A DNA stretch of 47,533 nt from Acidocella sp. KAb 2-4 (lineage in GTDB: Bacteria > Pseudomonadota > Alphaproteobacteria > Acetobacterales > Acetobacteraceae), in NCBI RefSeq assembly GCF_020567705.1, contig NZ_JAJDJU010000021.1:1-47533 (forward strand). Reading direction: 5' to 3'. The position numbers were made by a program, and so were the translations under genes. Below, piece after piece: positions 8,669 to 17,025 of this stretch. Below the pieces are notes generated by a model. That model was not told the DNA's origin. It did not search any database and saw only the letters and a program-made list of their open reading frames with translations. Within the stretch, counting starts at the first letter, position 1, and every line of letters starts with the position of its first letter.

Positions 8669-9484
8669 TCAGCCACCTCTTGCCGATGGGAATTCAGGCG
8701 CGCGTTTCTCCAAGAAGGCGCTCACACCCTCGGCGAAATCCGCATCAGCCACGGAATCGGCGATGGCATCGCGTTCCGCCTGCATTTGTTCCCGCAGCGG
8801 GCGCTGCGTAGCGCCGTGAAGCAAGCGTTTGGCCCGGCGAATCACGTGCTGCGGCGCGGCGGCGAAACGATGCGCGATTTTCAGCGCCTCGTCCTGTAAT
8901 GATTCTGCGGGTACGAGACGGCTCACCAGCCCCAGGCGCAGAGCTTCATCGGCCTTCACGCTGGCGGCGGTGAGCACGAGTTCCACCGCCTTGCGCTCAC
9001 CGACCGCACGCGGGAGCAGCGCGCTCACGCCACCATCCGGCGTTAGCCCCACACGCTGATGGGAGAAAAGGAAATTCACAGTTTCATCGGCTAGAACGAT
9101 ATCCGCACCCAGCGCGTAGGTCATACCGGCACCGGCTACCGCCCCTTGACAGGCCGCGATAATCGGCAAATCGAGCGCGGTGAAGCTTTCGATCAACCCG
9201 ACTACGCGATCCAACCGTGCTCGGTAATCCTCCCGCCTCTGTTCCGGTGGTGCGGCCAGTGTTTCGTGGAAATTGCGGACATCACCGCCGGCCGAGAAAA
9301 TCTTGCCCTCTCCGCGGATGAGCAGCACGCGGACGGCTGGATCCGTGGCGGCGGATTGGAACAACGACGTCAGCACCGGCACGGCGGCAGAGGGTATCGC
9401 ATTGCCGACTGCTGGACGGTTGAAGGTGACGGTGAGAACGCCGTCATTAGTTTCAGCAATGAAGCCGGTTTCCTCGGAGGCCAA
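8669..9484 (-). CDS. Enoyl-CoA hydratase/isomerase family protein (isomerase-like)
   Basis: The 271-residue crotonase-fold protein has the oxyanion-hole segments FSAGGDVRNF and GAVAGAGMTYALG. In the usual PE..LG..PG.GG region it reads SHQRVGLTPDGG, so the first catalytic Glu of hydratases appears replaced by Gln, while the second (AVELVLT) remains. That pattern resembles enoyl-CoA isomerases of the PaaG/ECI type more than hydratases. It is separated from the next gene by 100 bases holding an operator and has its own palindrome upstream, so it may form its own unit. The family is sure; the isomerase role is inference. Confidence 0.88.
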   Translation of the reverse strand: MASEETGFIAETNDGVLTVTFNRPAVGNAIPSAAVPVLTSLFQSAATDPAVRVLLIRGEGKIFSAGGDVRNFHETLAAPPEQRREDYRARLDRVVGLIESFTALDLPIIAACQGAVAGAGMTYALGADIVLADETVNFLFSHQRVGLTPDGGVSALLPRAVGERKAVELVLTAASVKADEALRLGLVSRLVPAESLQDEALKIAHRFAAAPQHVIRRAKRLLHGATQRPLREQMQAERDAIADSVADADFAEGVSAFLEKRAPEFPSARGG

Positions 9485-9522
9485 TTTGGATCTTCCTGCT
9501 GCTGGTGTTATAGACTATGATA

Positions 9523-9541
9523 AGCATGCGCACGACATGCT
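9523..9541. promoter_or_regulatory. 19-bp inverted repeat upstream of the enoyl-CoA isomerase-like gene
   Basis: AGCATG-N7-CATGCT is a perfect inverted repeat with 6-base arms, 39 bases upstream of the ATG at 9484. It matches the common 16-bp element only in AGCAT, so it may bind the same or another regulator. Confidence 0.4.
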
Positions 9542-9653
9542 GTCCAGTACCTAATCGCAGGTTCGCGCCTAAGGCTGCTTGGGGCAGGGGGAATTAATCG
9601 TGCAAAATAAAAGCTCAAGCGGAGGATGGCCTAAACATTTTGCTGGGCAATTA

Positions 9654-9669
9654 TCGTACATTACATTAC
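9654..9669. promoter_or_regulatory. Weak candidate operator upstream of the MarR gene
   Basis: TCGTACATTACATTAC matches the cluster element TCGTATTCTAGCATAC at 10 of 16 positions, keeping both TCGTA and TAC ends. It lies 84 bases before the MarR start, in the 268-base divergent region, and could serve autoregulation. The match is modest. Confidence 0.3.
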
Positions 9670-9752
9670 AGTGTGTGACTGCGCGGCAAAGTTGTCGCGC
9701 TGAGGCCGCAAAAAAAGACTGGGTTACGCGATTGGACAACACGGAAGTAAAA

Positions 9753-10298
9753 ATGTCTTCAACGGAAGCTGACGGCACGAAGCCGCGGCCATCGGCCAAG
9801 CCCTTCCGGTTCGGATATCTCGTTCATGATGTTTCGCGCATCCGCCGCACGGTCATGGACCAAGTGTTTCGTCCGCTGGGGGTGACGAGGTCGCAATGGT
9901 CGATTCTTACGACGCTCTCGCGCGGCGGAAACGACGGAATGACGCAGGTAGATCTGGCAAGGTTGCTTGAGGTGGGCAAGGTGACGGTCGGCGGCCTCGT
10001 GGATCGGCTGGAGGCGACAGGGCATGTTGAGCGCCGGGCTGATGCGTCCGACCGCAGGATCAAGCGGGTTTTTATCACCAAGCAGGGCTATGATGTTCTT
10101 CAGCAAATGATCGACGTCGCCACCAAGCTGAACGAGCGAACTTTAAGTAATGTTTCGCGTGAGGATCGATTAATCTGCGAAGATGTCCTGTTCAAGGTCA
10201 AGCAGAACCTGAAGGAAGTCCTGAAGGAAACCAGCTTGAACTGGCAGGAGGAGTTTGGCAGCCAGCTGGGCGATACGGATTATCGCAACCAACCGTGA
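9753..10298 (+). CDS. MarR-family transcriptional regulator
   Basis: The 181-residue MarR protein has the helix RRTVMDQVFRPLGVTRSQWS, the winged helix MTQVDLARLLEVGKVTVGG with recognition helix LVDRLEATGHVER, and the wing RADASDRRIKRVF, all typical. I chose the ATG at 9753 because GGAAG precedes it at good distance; a reading frame continues upstream to 9579 but adds an unusual basic stretch. MarR proteins often bind 16-20 bp palindromes and release on aromatic or acyl-CoA ligands. It is the only regulator gene inside the catabolic island, hence the best candidate for the shared element. It is convergent with the EthD-like gene. Confidence 0.9.
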   Translation: MSSTEADGTKPRPSAKPFRFGYLVHDVSRIRRTVMDQVFRPLGVTRSQWSILTTLSRGGNDGMTQVDLARLLEVGKVTVGGLVDRLEATGHVERRADASDRRIKRVFITKQGYDVLQQMIDVATKLNERTLSNVSREDRLICEDVLFKVKQNLKEVLKETSLNWQEEFGSQLGDTDYRNQP

Positions 10299-10328
10299 CG
10301 GCGGATCAGATAATCGTTTGGCCGTCAC
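10295..10328. terminator. Stem-loop spanning both stop codons of convergent genes
   Basis: GTGACGGC (10295-10302) pairs perfectly with GCCGTCAC (10321-10328) around an 18-base loop. The stem includes the MarR stop and the stop of the convergent EthD-like gene. No strong U-tract follows, so it may be a weak bidirectional terminator or a structure that limits read-through. Confidence 0.5.
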
Positions 10329-11101
10329 GTCGCTGACATGTTTAACAATCTCAGCAGTTCAGGTGGAAAAGAGGAATAAACCCGATCGCCTAGCTGGTTT
10401 CGGGCGGCATGGACGCGCGACGCCTCGTCGCTGGTCGGATTCCGCGCCGCCTCAGACGTCAGGCGAGGCATGATCGGTGTGTAGCAACCGCATAGTGTTG
10501 GCCAGGGGAGAGGGTTGGCGGCGTCCAACGCCGTCCAGGCTTGCAATGACGCCGGCGGATCGGTCGTCCGATACAGGACCAAGAAATGCGAGTCCGGGTT
10601 GGGCTTAAGCATCTGCTCGGCGGCGATGCGCGAGAATACGCCCTCGGTGACACCCGGCAGGTGCATGATCTGAGTGAACCGCGTCTCAATGTAAAAGCTT
10701 GTAAAATCAGAGGCTTCCGCGTCGAAAGTGATGCGCTCGACAATCACGTCGCTGTTGCCGCTCCGGTCTGTAACCTTGGCCCTGGCGGCCAATGGCTCAT
10801 AATAGGCCTCGCGCATGTCGTCGAAGCGGAAGGAGTCGCTGATCGGCATGGTTGGCGTAAAAACGTCGGCATGACCTTCCGTGAAGCCTTTATGCGCGTC
10901 CGCCTCGTAGATGGCGAGATACTGGTGCGCGGGGGCGGGCCGGCCAGGAAATTGTGCGGCGCTGAGCCTGAAGCGCTGTACGGCGATCGCCCCCGGGCTC
11001 AGCCGCATAACGTCACGTACATGCACATAGCTGTACCAGTCATTGAACTCATCGTCGCGGCCATCATGTGGGTTGGAGAGTACTACCAGCAATTGTTCCA
11101 A
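10325..11101 (-). CDS. EthD-like dimeric alpha/beta-barrel protein
   Basis: The 258-residue protein begins LEQLLVVLSNPHDGRDDEFN (translated from TTG). I place the start at TTG 11101 because GGAGG lies 7 bases before it, whereas the ATG at 11137 lacks a ribosome site. NPHDGRDDEFNDWY..VHVRDVM is the signature of EthD/stress-response barrel proteins with a 'NP..G.e.eFn.WY...H' motif, and a second barrel appears to follow (residues about 120-210). Related proteins are common in clusters for aromatic, terpenoid or steroid breakdown, where their reaction is mostly unknown. It is divergent from the phosphotransferase gene, with an operator between. Confidence 0.75.
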   Translation of the reverse strand: MEQLLVVLSNPHDGRDDEFNDWYSYVHVRDVMRLSPGAIAVQRFRLSAAQFPGRPAPAHQYLAIYEADAHKGFTEGHADVFTPTMPISDSFRFDDMREAYYEPLAARAKVTDRSGNSDVIVERITFDAEASDFTSFYIETRFTQIMHLPGVTEGVFSRIAAEQMLKPNPDSHFLVLYRTTDPPASLQAWTALDAANPLPWPTLCGCYTPIMPRLTSEAARNPTSDEASRVHAARNQLGDRVYSSFPPELLRLLNMSAT

Positions 11102-11176
11102 TGAACGTCCTCCGGTTGTTCGCGTCCGGGCGCTCAAAAATACGCCGGTCGGCTGCGATAAAAATATACAAATAGA

Positions 11177-11192
11177 TGATAATCTAGCATAT
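11177..11192. promoter_or_regulatory. Copy of the 16-bp cluster element (divergent promoter)
   Basis: TGATAATCTAGCATAT matches the copy at 27739 (TGATATGCTAGCATAT) at 14 of 16 positions. TAATC and GATTA (11180-11184, 11193-11197) form an extra inverted repeat around it. It lies between the EthD-like gene (start 11101) and the phosphotransferase gene (start 11229), placed to control both. Confidence 0.6.
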
Positions 11193-11228
11193 GATTAATT
11201 GAGCTGATTTAGGGGAGAAAGAAAAGCC

Positions 11229-12524
11229 GTGAGCACTGAGATCCCCCATGCCGTGACCGGCGACATGCTCGGCATGGCTTTTCCGCCGACGATCGAGCGG
11301 TTGTTGGAGCACGGCCCTGCCTTCCTTACGGCTGCCTTCCGCCGCACTGGGGCGATAGCGCCCGATAACGAGGTGACGGCCGTGACCGGCGCGAGAGAGT
11401 TTTTCGGCGGCGGCATGGGGCGGAAGTTGTTGCTCGACGTCTCGTACCGGCTTCCTGGGCCGCTAACCGAGTTATTCGTTAAATTCCCGCGTGATTTCGG
11501 AGACCCTCTGCGCCCCCTGTTCGGGCCGTTAATGGAGCCGGAGGTGCGTTTTGCCCTGCTTTCCCGCCAGCCGGCGTTCCCCATCCGCGTGCCGGAATGC
11601 TATTTCGCCGACTATAACGCCGACACGACGAGCGGCATATTGATCACCGAGCGGATCGCCTATGGCCGGGGACCGGTTGAACCGGCACATGATAAATGCC
11701 TGGATTACCAGCTTGCCGCGCCCCTCGAACATTACCGTGCGCTCACGGAAACCATGGCGAGGCTCGCCGCCGGGCATAAGGCCGGTCGCTTGGGCGCGGA
11801 TGTTTCGGCGCAATTTCCATTCCACCCCGGCCGGCTCGATATGGGCAGCCGTATCCCTTACACATCCGCGCAGCTTGCCGAGAAGCTGGCCAAATTGCGG
11901 GAGTTCGCCGCGGCTATGCCGCAGCTGTTTCAGGATGGTCTGGGGGATGCGGCGTTCCTGGCGGACGTCGCGGAAGCGGCGCCGCTGGTGCTTGAGCAGG
12001 AGCAAGCCATCCGCGACTATCTGGACGCGGACATGGATTATGTCGCGCTCTGCCACTGGAACATGAACCTGGACAACGCCTGGTTCGAGCGTAATGCGGA
12101 GGGGCTAAGCGCCGGGCTGCTCGATTGGGGCTGTGTCGGCCAGATGAACCTCGCGCAGGCGTTTTACGGAATGACCTGCGCGGCGGAAACTTCTTTCCTT
12201 GCCCAACACCGCGCGGCGTTGCTGGGGAGCTTCGTCGAACGCTACCGTGCCTATGGCGGGCCTGAACTCTCGCTTGAGAAGCTGGCTTTCATGCTCAAGC
12301 TCGCGGTGGCGGTGCTGGGCATCGCGTGGATCCTGGATGTCCCGTCGTTGGTTGAGGCGCATGTGCCCGATCTCGCTTCTGTGAAGGACCGCCACGACCC
12401 GCGTCTGCGGGATGTGTTTCTTGCCCGTGCGCAATTACAGCTGCTCATGGTGTTCCTGCACGAGTGGCGCGCGGGAAACCTGCCGGCGGCGGTGGAAGCG
12501 CTCGCCGCGGGCAGGGCGCCGTAA
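11229..12524 (+). CDS. Phosphotransferase family protein (APH/EcKinase-like fold)
   Basis: This 431-residue protein starts at GTG 11229. Residues 276-283 HWNMNLDN correspond to the Brenner motif HGDxxxxN of aminoglycoside-phosphotransferase-like kinases, and LDWG with Asp299 to the metal-binding DFG-like motif. ELFVKFP with Lys85 would hold ATP. The usual catalytic Asp of the Brenner motif reads Asn278. I have an impression that homologs in sphingomonad and mycobacterial catabolic clusters share this change, but cannot check. Such proteins may phosphorylate a small hydroxylated substrate or be non-kinase relatives. It is in the island regulon by its upstream element. Confidence 0.75.
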   Translation: MSTEIPHAVTGDMLGMAFPPTIERLLEHGPAFLTAAFRRTGAIAPDNEVTAVTGAREFFGGGMGRKLLLDVSYRLPGPLTELFVKFPRDFGDPLRPLFGPLMEPEVRFALLSRQPAFPIRVPECYFADYNADTTSGILITERIAYGRGPVEPAHDKCLDYQLAAPLEHYRALTETMARLAAGHKAGRLGADVSAQFPFHPGRLDMGSRIPYTSAQLAEKLAKLREFAAAMPQLFQDGLGDAAFLADVAEAAPLVLEQEQAIRDYLDADMDYVALCHWNMNLDNAWFERNAEGLSAGLLDWGCVGQMNLAQAFYGMTCAAETSFLAQHRAALLGSFVERYRAYGGPELSLEKLAFMLKLAVAVLGIAWILDVPSLVEAHVPDLASVKDRHDPRLRDVFLARAQLQLLMVFLHEWRAGNLPAAVEALAAGRAP

Positions 12525-12531
12525 ACGCCGC

Positions 12532-13659
12532 TCAGGAGAGCGAGGCGAGCGAAGCCGCGCTGTAGGGCTGCAACTCGGCATAAGCGCCGCGCTGTAGTTT
12601 GCGCACCCATTGCGGATCGACGAGCAATGCGCGTCCCACAGCCACCAGATCGAAATCGCCGCGGCCGAGCATCTCCATCAGCTTATCGAACTTGCCCAGC
12701 GTGGTCGGTACGGGGGAGAACAGCGTCTCCAGCATTTCCTGCTCGATGCCGACCGAGCCGACGGTGATGCTCGGCTTGCCGGTGATCTTTTTCGCCCAGC
12801 CTGCCAAGTTCAGGTCGCTCCCCTCGAATTCCGGCAGCCAGAACCTGCGCTGGGAGGCATGGAAGATATCGACGCCGGCATCCGCCAACGGCTCCAGCAA
12901 GCTTGCCAGCTCCCGCGGCGTTTGTGCCAGCTTGGCGTTGTAGTCCTGCAGCTTCCATTGCGAGAAGCGCAGCACGATGGGGAAATCCGGCCCCACTTTG
13001 GCGCGGCAGGCGCGGATCAGCTCGATACCGAAGCGGGCGCGGTCTGCCAGCTTCGGGCCACCCCAACGATCCGCTCGCTTGTTGGTTTCGTGCCAGAAAA
13101 ACTGATCGACCATGTAGCCATGCGCACCGTGAATCTCGACACCGTCGAAGCCCAGCGCCTTCGCGGTCTCGGCGCCCTTGGCATAGGCGTCGATCAGTTC
13201 CACCACTTGCGCGTCAGTCATCGGCTCTGCCACTTTCTCCCCGGCTGTCACATAGCCAGAGGGGCTGACCTTCGCGGCAAAATCCTCCGGTACGGCTTCG
13301 TACAGGTTTTCCACCACGGGGCGGCGGGTCAGACCGGTGTGCCAGAGCTGTGGCATGATCTTGCCGCCCGCTGCATGCACTTCGGCGACGACACGCCGCC
13401 AGCCGGCCAGCGCGTCCTCGCCATAGAAGCGTGGGGCGTTCTCCTCGTTGGAGGCGGCGGGATGCGGGATCCAGGTGCCCTCGGTCATGATCAGTCCGAC
13501 ACCGCCTTCGGCGCGGCGGCGGTAATAGGCCGCGACGTTTTCACCAGGCACGCCGCCAGGAGAGAAGCAGCGTGTCATCGGCGCCATGACGATGCGACTC
13601 GCCAAATGCAGCGGGCCATGGGTGAAAGGCGTGAACAGCCCTGACAAATCGTATGCCAT
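12532..13659 (-). CDS. NADH:flavin oxidoreductase, Old Yellow Enzyme family
   Basis: The 375-residue FMN TIM-barrel protein has VMAPMTRCFSPGGVPG near the N-terminus, the substrate-binding motif HGAHGYMVDQFFWHETNKR (His-x-x-His type, near residue 175) and RADRWGG. The C-terminal FMN-phosphate segment includes LVAVGRALLVDPQW. It would reduce the C=C bond of an alpha,beta-unsaturated ketone, aldehyde or enoyl compound with NAD(P)H. It is last in a minus-strand trio after a ferredoxin and an enoyl-CoA hydratase, and converges on the phosphotransferase gene with only 7 bases between. Substrate not predictable. Confidence 0.92.
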   Translation of the reverse strand: MAYDLSGLFTPFTHGPLHLASRIVMAPMTRCFSPGGVPGENVAAYYRRRAEGGVGLIMTEGTWIPHPAASNEENAPRFYGEDALAGWRRVVAEVHAAGGKIMPQLWHTGLTRRPVVENLYEAVPEDFAAKVSPSGYVTAGEKVAEPMTDAQVVELIDAYAKGAETAKALGFDGVEIHGAHGYMVDQFFWHETNKRADRWGGPKLADRARFGIELIRACRAKVGPDFPIVLRFSQWKLQDYNAKLAQTPRELASLLEPLADAGVDIFHASQRRFWLPEFEGSDLNLAGWAKKITGKPSITVGSVGIEQEMLETLFSPVPTTLGKFDKLMEMLGRGDFDLVAVGRALLVDPQWVRKLQRGAYAELQPYSAASLASLS

Positions 13660-13694
13660 AACGTTCCCTTGGTTGATGGATTGTATGGGCCGGA

Positions 13695-14012
13695 TCAGTC
13701 CTCCGGCGCGATGGTCACCTTCATCCCGGACATCTCGTCCGTCAGCTTGATCTGGCAGGACAGGCGGGAGGTCTCATTGCGGTGGTCGGATGCGTCCAGC
13801 AACTCGTTTTCATCCGGGCTCGCCGGAAGCATGGTGCCGGCGCAGGCAGGGTCGATATAGACATGGCAGGTGGCACAGGAGCAGCAACCGCCGCACAGGG
13901 CCAGCAATTCATCGAAACCACTATCACGCAACGCCTCCATCAAGGAAATCCCGGTCGGGGCAGTGATGGACGTGGTTGTTCCGGCGCGGTTGGTGACGAT
14001 AATCTCAGGCAT
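13695..14012 (-). CDS. [2Fe-2S] ferredoxin, adrenodoxin/putidaredoxin type
   Basis: This is a 105-residue protein starting [11 protein letters not shown]. The cluster ligands [10 protein letters not shown] (C-x5-C-x2-C) and the distal Cys in LSCQIKL are clear, with CHVYIDP after the third Cys as in putidaredoxin-type proteins. I chose the ATG at 14012 because GAGGAG is at a workable distance; the ATG at 14021 nearly touches it. It probably donates electrons to an oxygenase, the best local partner being the Rieske oxygenase at 17926. No ferredoxin reductase gene is visible in the window. Confidence 0.93.
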   Translation of the reverse strand: MPEIIVTNRAGTTTSITAPTGISLMEALRDSGFDELLALCGGCCSCATCHVYIDPACAGTMLPASPDENELLDASDHRNETSRLSCQIKLTDEMSGMKVTIAPED

Positions 14013-14050
14013 GAAAGACATTCTCCTCGGGATGCTTATGAAACCAGCGG

Positions 14051-14848
14051 TTAAACGCCCTTGAAGTCGGGGCGGCGCCGTTCCAGAAAGGCGGTGACGC
14101 CCTCGTGGAAATCCGCGGTGTGCTTGCTAAGCCCCTCATAGGCGGCACCGGCTTCGAACAGCGTGGGCAACATCTGCCGCAGGGGGATATTCGCGGTCAT
14201 CTTGGTGTAGCGAATGGCGCTCTGCGCGCCGCGGGACAGACGCTCGGCATATTTATTGACATAGGCGTCGAACTCCGCCGCCGGAATGGCGAAGGTGATC
14301 AGCCCCAGCCGCTCCGCTTCCACGGCGGTCAGCGCCTCGCCCGTCAGCAGGTAGTGCTTGGCCTTGGCGTAGCCGATGAGCTGCGGCCAGATCATCGCGC
14401 CGCCATCACCAGCGCTGAGCCCGATTTTCACATGCGGGTCCGCGAAGCGGGCGGTGTCCACAGCGATAACGATGTCACAGAGCAAGGCGATGGAGGCGCC
14501 GAAGCCCATGGCGTCACCATTCACGCGGGCGATGACCGGCTTCGGGCAATCCAGCAAGGTCTGCACAATCCGCTTCATGATCCGCACCTCGGTGACAAAG
14601 GGCGGCAGGCCTTGGTCGATCTCCTGCCGCAGCCATTTCAGGTCCCCACCGGCGCAGAAGGCTTGGCCGGCGCCGGTCAGTACGATCACGTCGCTATCCT
14701 TGTCATCCGTGGCATCGTCGAAAACGCGGGACATCTCCTCGTGCAATTCGTGGGTGACGGCGTTGAGCTGGTCCGGAAGATTCATGGTAATGGTGAGAAT
14801 GCGCCCCTCACGCGAGAAACGCAGGGTTTTATAGCGGCTTTGGTCCAT
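14051..14848 (-). CDS. Enoyl-CoA hydratase/isomerase family protein
   Basis: The 265-residue crotonase-fold protein has [14 protein letters not shown] and [15 protein letters not shown], the two oxyanion-hole segments. The usual PE region reads [21 protein letters not shown], so neither catalytic Glu is in its standard place. The [11 protein letters not shown] variant is found in crotonases of terpenoid/cyclic-acid clusters, as I recall. Its reaction could be hydration, isomerisation or ring hydrolysis. It opens a minus-strand trio (crotonase, ferredoxin, OYE) and is divergent from the SnoaL-like gene at 14973. Confidence 0.88.
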   Translation of the reverse strand: MDQSRYKTLRFSREGRILTITMNLPDQLNAVTHELHEEMSRVFDDATDDKDSDVIVLTGAGQAFCAGGDLKWLRQEIDQGLPPFVTEVRIMKRIVQTLLDCPKPVIARVNGDAMGFGASIALLCDIVIAVDTARFADPHVKIGLSAGDGGAMIWPQLIGYAKAKHYLLTGEALTAVEAERLGLITFAIPAAEFDAYVNKYAERLSRGAQSAIRYTKMTANIPLRQMLPTLFEAGAAYEGLSKHTADFHEGVTAFLERRRPDFKGV

Positions 14849-14972
14849 GACTTCTCTCCCTCGGACAGATCTTTGACGTTTGTAGGCTGGGGCGGCTGAT
14901 GCCAGCCAGCCCGGTGGGCTTCCACTTGGTTACTTTACATATCATAATACAGCAAACGGAATAGGAGGGGAA

Positions 14973-15572
14973 ATGCGAGACGACATGGCGCGGCTGCGTG
15001 CGGCGGCTGACCGGCAGGAAATCGAGCAGCAGATCCGGCGCTATTGCCGCGCGATCGACCGGCTGGACGTGGAGTTGCTGCGCAGCCTGTATCATCCGGA
15101 CGGAGTCGATCTGCACGGCAGCTTCGAGGGCAATGCCCATGAATTCGCGGATTTCATCATGGTCCGGCTGAAGCGGCTGACAACCTATGGCTTCCATACC
15201 ATCACCCAGTCGATCATCGACGTGGATGGGGATGCGGCGGCGGCGGAATCCACCTATGTCGCCTATCATCGTATCGCGCCGGGCTGGGAGCCGGTCAGCA
15301 CGTTTTTCGGTGAAGGCTACGCGGCGGCCGCGCGCGCGGCGGGTACGCTGGACCGCGAGCATGAAAATAGTTGCGGCGGACGATATCTCGATCGGTTCGA
15401 GCGCCGGGCGGATGGGGTATGGCGGATCAAGCGGCGCCGCATCACCAATGAGTGGAACCGCAACGGCGTGACCACTCATCTCTATGCCGAGGGAGAACTC
15501 GCGAATTATAATCTGCCCGGCGCGCGTGACCGCAGCGACCCGGTATACGAGATCTTGCTCAACGGACGCTAA
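14973..15572 (+). CDS. SnoaL-like (NTF2-fold) protein, paralog of the one at 21942
   Basis: This 199-residue protein of the SnoaL_4/NTF2-like superfamily has a cone-shaped fold that supports dehydratases, isomerases and small subunits. The N-terminus RQEIEQQIRRYCRAIDRLDV, an acidic/His pair around YHPDGVDLHG and YLDRFERRADGVWRI are typical. It shares the RAIDRLD, YH and DRSDPVY segments with the protein at 21942, so they are paralogs. AGGAGGGG precedes the ATG. The YCII gene follows with 10 bases between. A dehydratase or isomerase on a pathway intermediate is the likeliest role, unproven. Confidence 0.8.
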   Translation: MRDDMARLRAAADRQEIEQQIRRYCRAIDRLDVELLRSLYHPDGVDLHGSFEGNAHEFADFIMVRLKRLTTYGFHTITQSIIDVDGDAAAAESTYVAYHRIAPGWEPVSTFFGEGYAAAARAAGTLDREHENSCGGRYLDRFERRADGVWRIKRRRITNEWNRNGVTTHLYAEGELANYNLPGARDRSDPVYEILLNGR

Positions 15573-15582
15573 GGAGGACCTA

Positions 15583-15885
15583 ATGTTTTTCGTAATTCTC
15601 GCCAGCGACAGGCCTGGTGCGCTGGAACTGCGCCTGAAGCACCGCCAGCGCCATATCGATTATTGGGCGGAGAAACCCGGCGTTGTGAAGCTGGCCGGGG
15701 CGATGCTGACGGACGGCACCGCTGCGGCCACGCCAAAGGGGAGCGCGTTCATCATTGAGGCGGAGAGCCTGGACGCGGCGCGTGCATTGCTGGCGGATGA
15801 TCCTTTCACCATCGAGGGTGTTTTTGGGGATAGGATGCGGATCGAGCCGCTGCGCCCGTCGATTGGCGATTGGTTGCCGTGTTGA
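15583..15885 (+). CDS. YCII-related domain protein
   Basis: The 100-residue protein starts MFFVILASDRPGALELRLKH, with a near-perfect AGGAGG site before the ATG. The ferredoxin-like YCII fold is suggested by RLKHRQRHIDYW, LAGAMLTDG and FIIEAESLDAARALLADDPF, with a conserved His. YCII domains occur as small enzymes or accessory proteins (for example in chlorinated aromatic pathways), but the reaction here is unknown. Co-transcribed with the SnoaL-like gene upstream. Confidence 0.85.
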   Translation: MFFVILASDRPGALELRLKHRQRHIDYWAEKPGVVKLAGAMLTDGTAAATPKGSAFIIEAESLDAARALLADDPFTIEGVFGDRMRIEPLRPSIGDWLPC

Positions 15886-15888
15886 TGC

Positions 15889-16908
15889 TCAGCCGATAAA
15901 GACGAGTTTCTTCCCGGTATTGGCGCCGGTGAACAGCGCGCTGAGTGCGCCGGGCGCGGCGTCGATCCCGGTTTCAATGTCCTCATCATGTTCCAGCCCG
16001 TGCTGGAGCAGCATGTCGGTGAGTTGCTCGATCGTCTCGCTGAACCGCGCATGATGATCGAAGATCATAAAACCCGACCAAGTGAGGGCGCGGGACATGA
16101 TTTCGCGTTCGGGGCGCAGGCCGAGCGGCGGAGGATTCCACGAGGCGGTGGCCGCCGTGCCGCATTGCACTATACGGCCATGCCGGGCCATCGCGCGGAT
16201 GGCGGCATCGAGGATCGGGCCGCCGGTATTGTCGAAAAAAATCTGAAATCCGTCCGGACGCAGCGCGGCCAGCGCCTGCGGTAGATCGGCGGTCTTATAG
16301 TTCAGTACCGCGTTGTAGCCAAAGCGTGTGGTGCATTGCGTCACCTTGTCGTTATTGCCGGTCAGGCCGACAGTATAGGCGCCGCGGTGGCGGGCGATCT
16401 GCCCGACGATGCTGCCTACCGCGCCGGCGGCTGTGGAGACCAGCACGGCATCGCCAGGCCTGGGCGGCGCGAGATCCAGCAACGCCAGCCAGGCGGTGAC
16501 GCCGGGCATGCCAAGCACCCCGGCATAGAGCGAAATGGGCGCGCGCGGTGCCGCGATGTGCGAGAACAGGTCGGCACGCGTGGCCAGGGCATAATCCTGC
16601 CAGCCGAAGAAGCCATACACCACATCACCAGCGGAGATGCCGTATTCCCTGGATTCCACCACCACCGCCACGGCCAGCGCCCGCATCGGCGTGCCGAGGG
16701 GAGTGAGCGCCGGATTGGACGCCCAGCCGCGCTGGGCCGGGTCGGCGGATAGATACAGGTTGCGGACCAGGAACTGGCCGGGCTGAGGGGAGGCGAGCGG
16801 CGCTGTCTGGATTGTGAAATCCGCTGCGGCGGGGGTGCCGGCGGGGCGGCGTGTCAGCAGAACCTGGCGGTTTTCCGCTGGCAGGGTGTGACCGGGAATG
16901 AAAGACAT
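15889..16908 (-). CDS. Zinc-independent MDR oxidoreductase (PTGR/CurA-like, NADP-dependent)
   Basis: This 339-residue medium-chain reductase lacks zinc ligands. It begins MSFIPGHTLPAENRQVLLTR, then NLYLSADPAQRGW, GMPGVTAWLALLDL and the nucleotide-binding STAAGAVGSIVGQIA, followed by FDNTGG. This is the pattern of leukotriene-B4 dehydrogenase/prostaglandin reductase/CurA, which reduce enone double bonds with NADPH. I place the start at 16908; the frame is open up to 16992 but would run over the operator. It is divergent from an SDR gene with a perfect 22-bp inverted repeat between them. Confidence 0.92.
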   Translation of the reverse strand: MSFIPGHTLPAENRQVLLTRRPAGTPAAADFTIQTAPLASPQPGQFLVRNLYLSADPAQRGWASNPALTPLGTPMRALAVAVVVESREYGISAGDVVYGFFGWQDYALATRADLFSHIAAPRAPISLYAGVLGMPGVTAWLALLDLAPPRPGDAVLVSTAAGAVGSIVGQIARHRGAYTVGLTGNNDKVTQCTTRFGYNAVLNYKTADLPQALAALRPDGFQIFFDNTGGPILDAAIRAMARHGRIVQCGTAATASWNPPPLGLRPEREIMSRALTWSGFMIFDHHARFSETIEQLTDMLLQHGLEHDEDIETGIDAAPGALSALFTGANTGKKLVFIG

Positions 16909-16956
16909 GCGGCCGCTTTCCTGGACGGTTTGAGGGGAGGCTGGGACGGATCGATA

Positions 16957-16978
16957 AATCGTATGCTTGACTACGATT
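16957..16978. promoter_or_regulatory. Cluster element as a perfect 22-bp inverted repeat (divergent promoter)
   Basis: AATCGTA-N8-TACGATT has 7-base arms. Bases 16959-16974 (TCGTATGCTTGACTAC) align with the 16-bp element. It lies 48 bases from each of the divergent MDR (16908) and SDR (17026) starts, well placed to repress both. Confidence 0.7.
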
Positions 16979-17025
16979 GTGTAGAGTATCAATCTTTGGA
17001 AATCAAGATAACCGGGGAGAGAGAC

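Noticed and set aside
12610-13644. A 344-codon plus-strand frame antisense to the Old Yellow Enzyme gene
   Set aside because: Composition rich in His, Arg and Gln with no domain; the opposite strand encodes a textbook OYE.
14938-14950. ACATATCATAATA between the crotonase and SnoaL genes as another copy of the cluster element
   Set aside because: Only a half-site (CATATCATA) matches the 27739 copy and no palindrome is formed, so I did not list it as a site.
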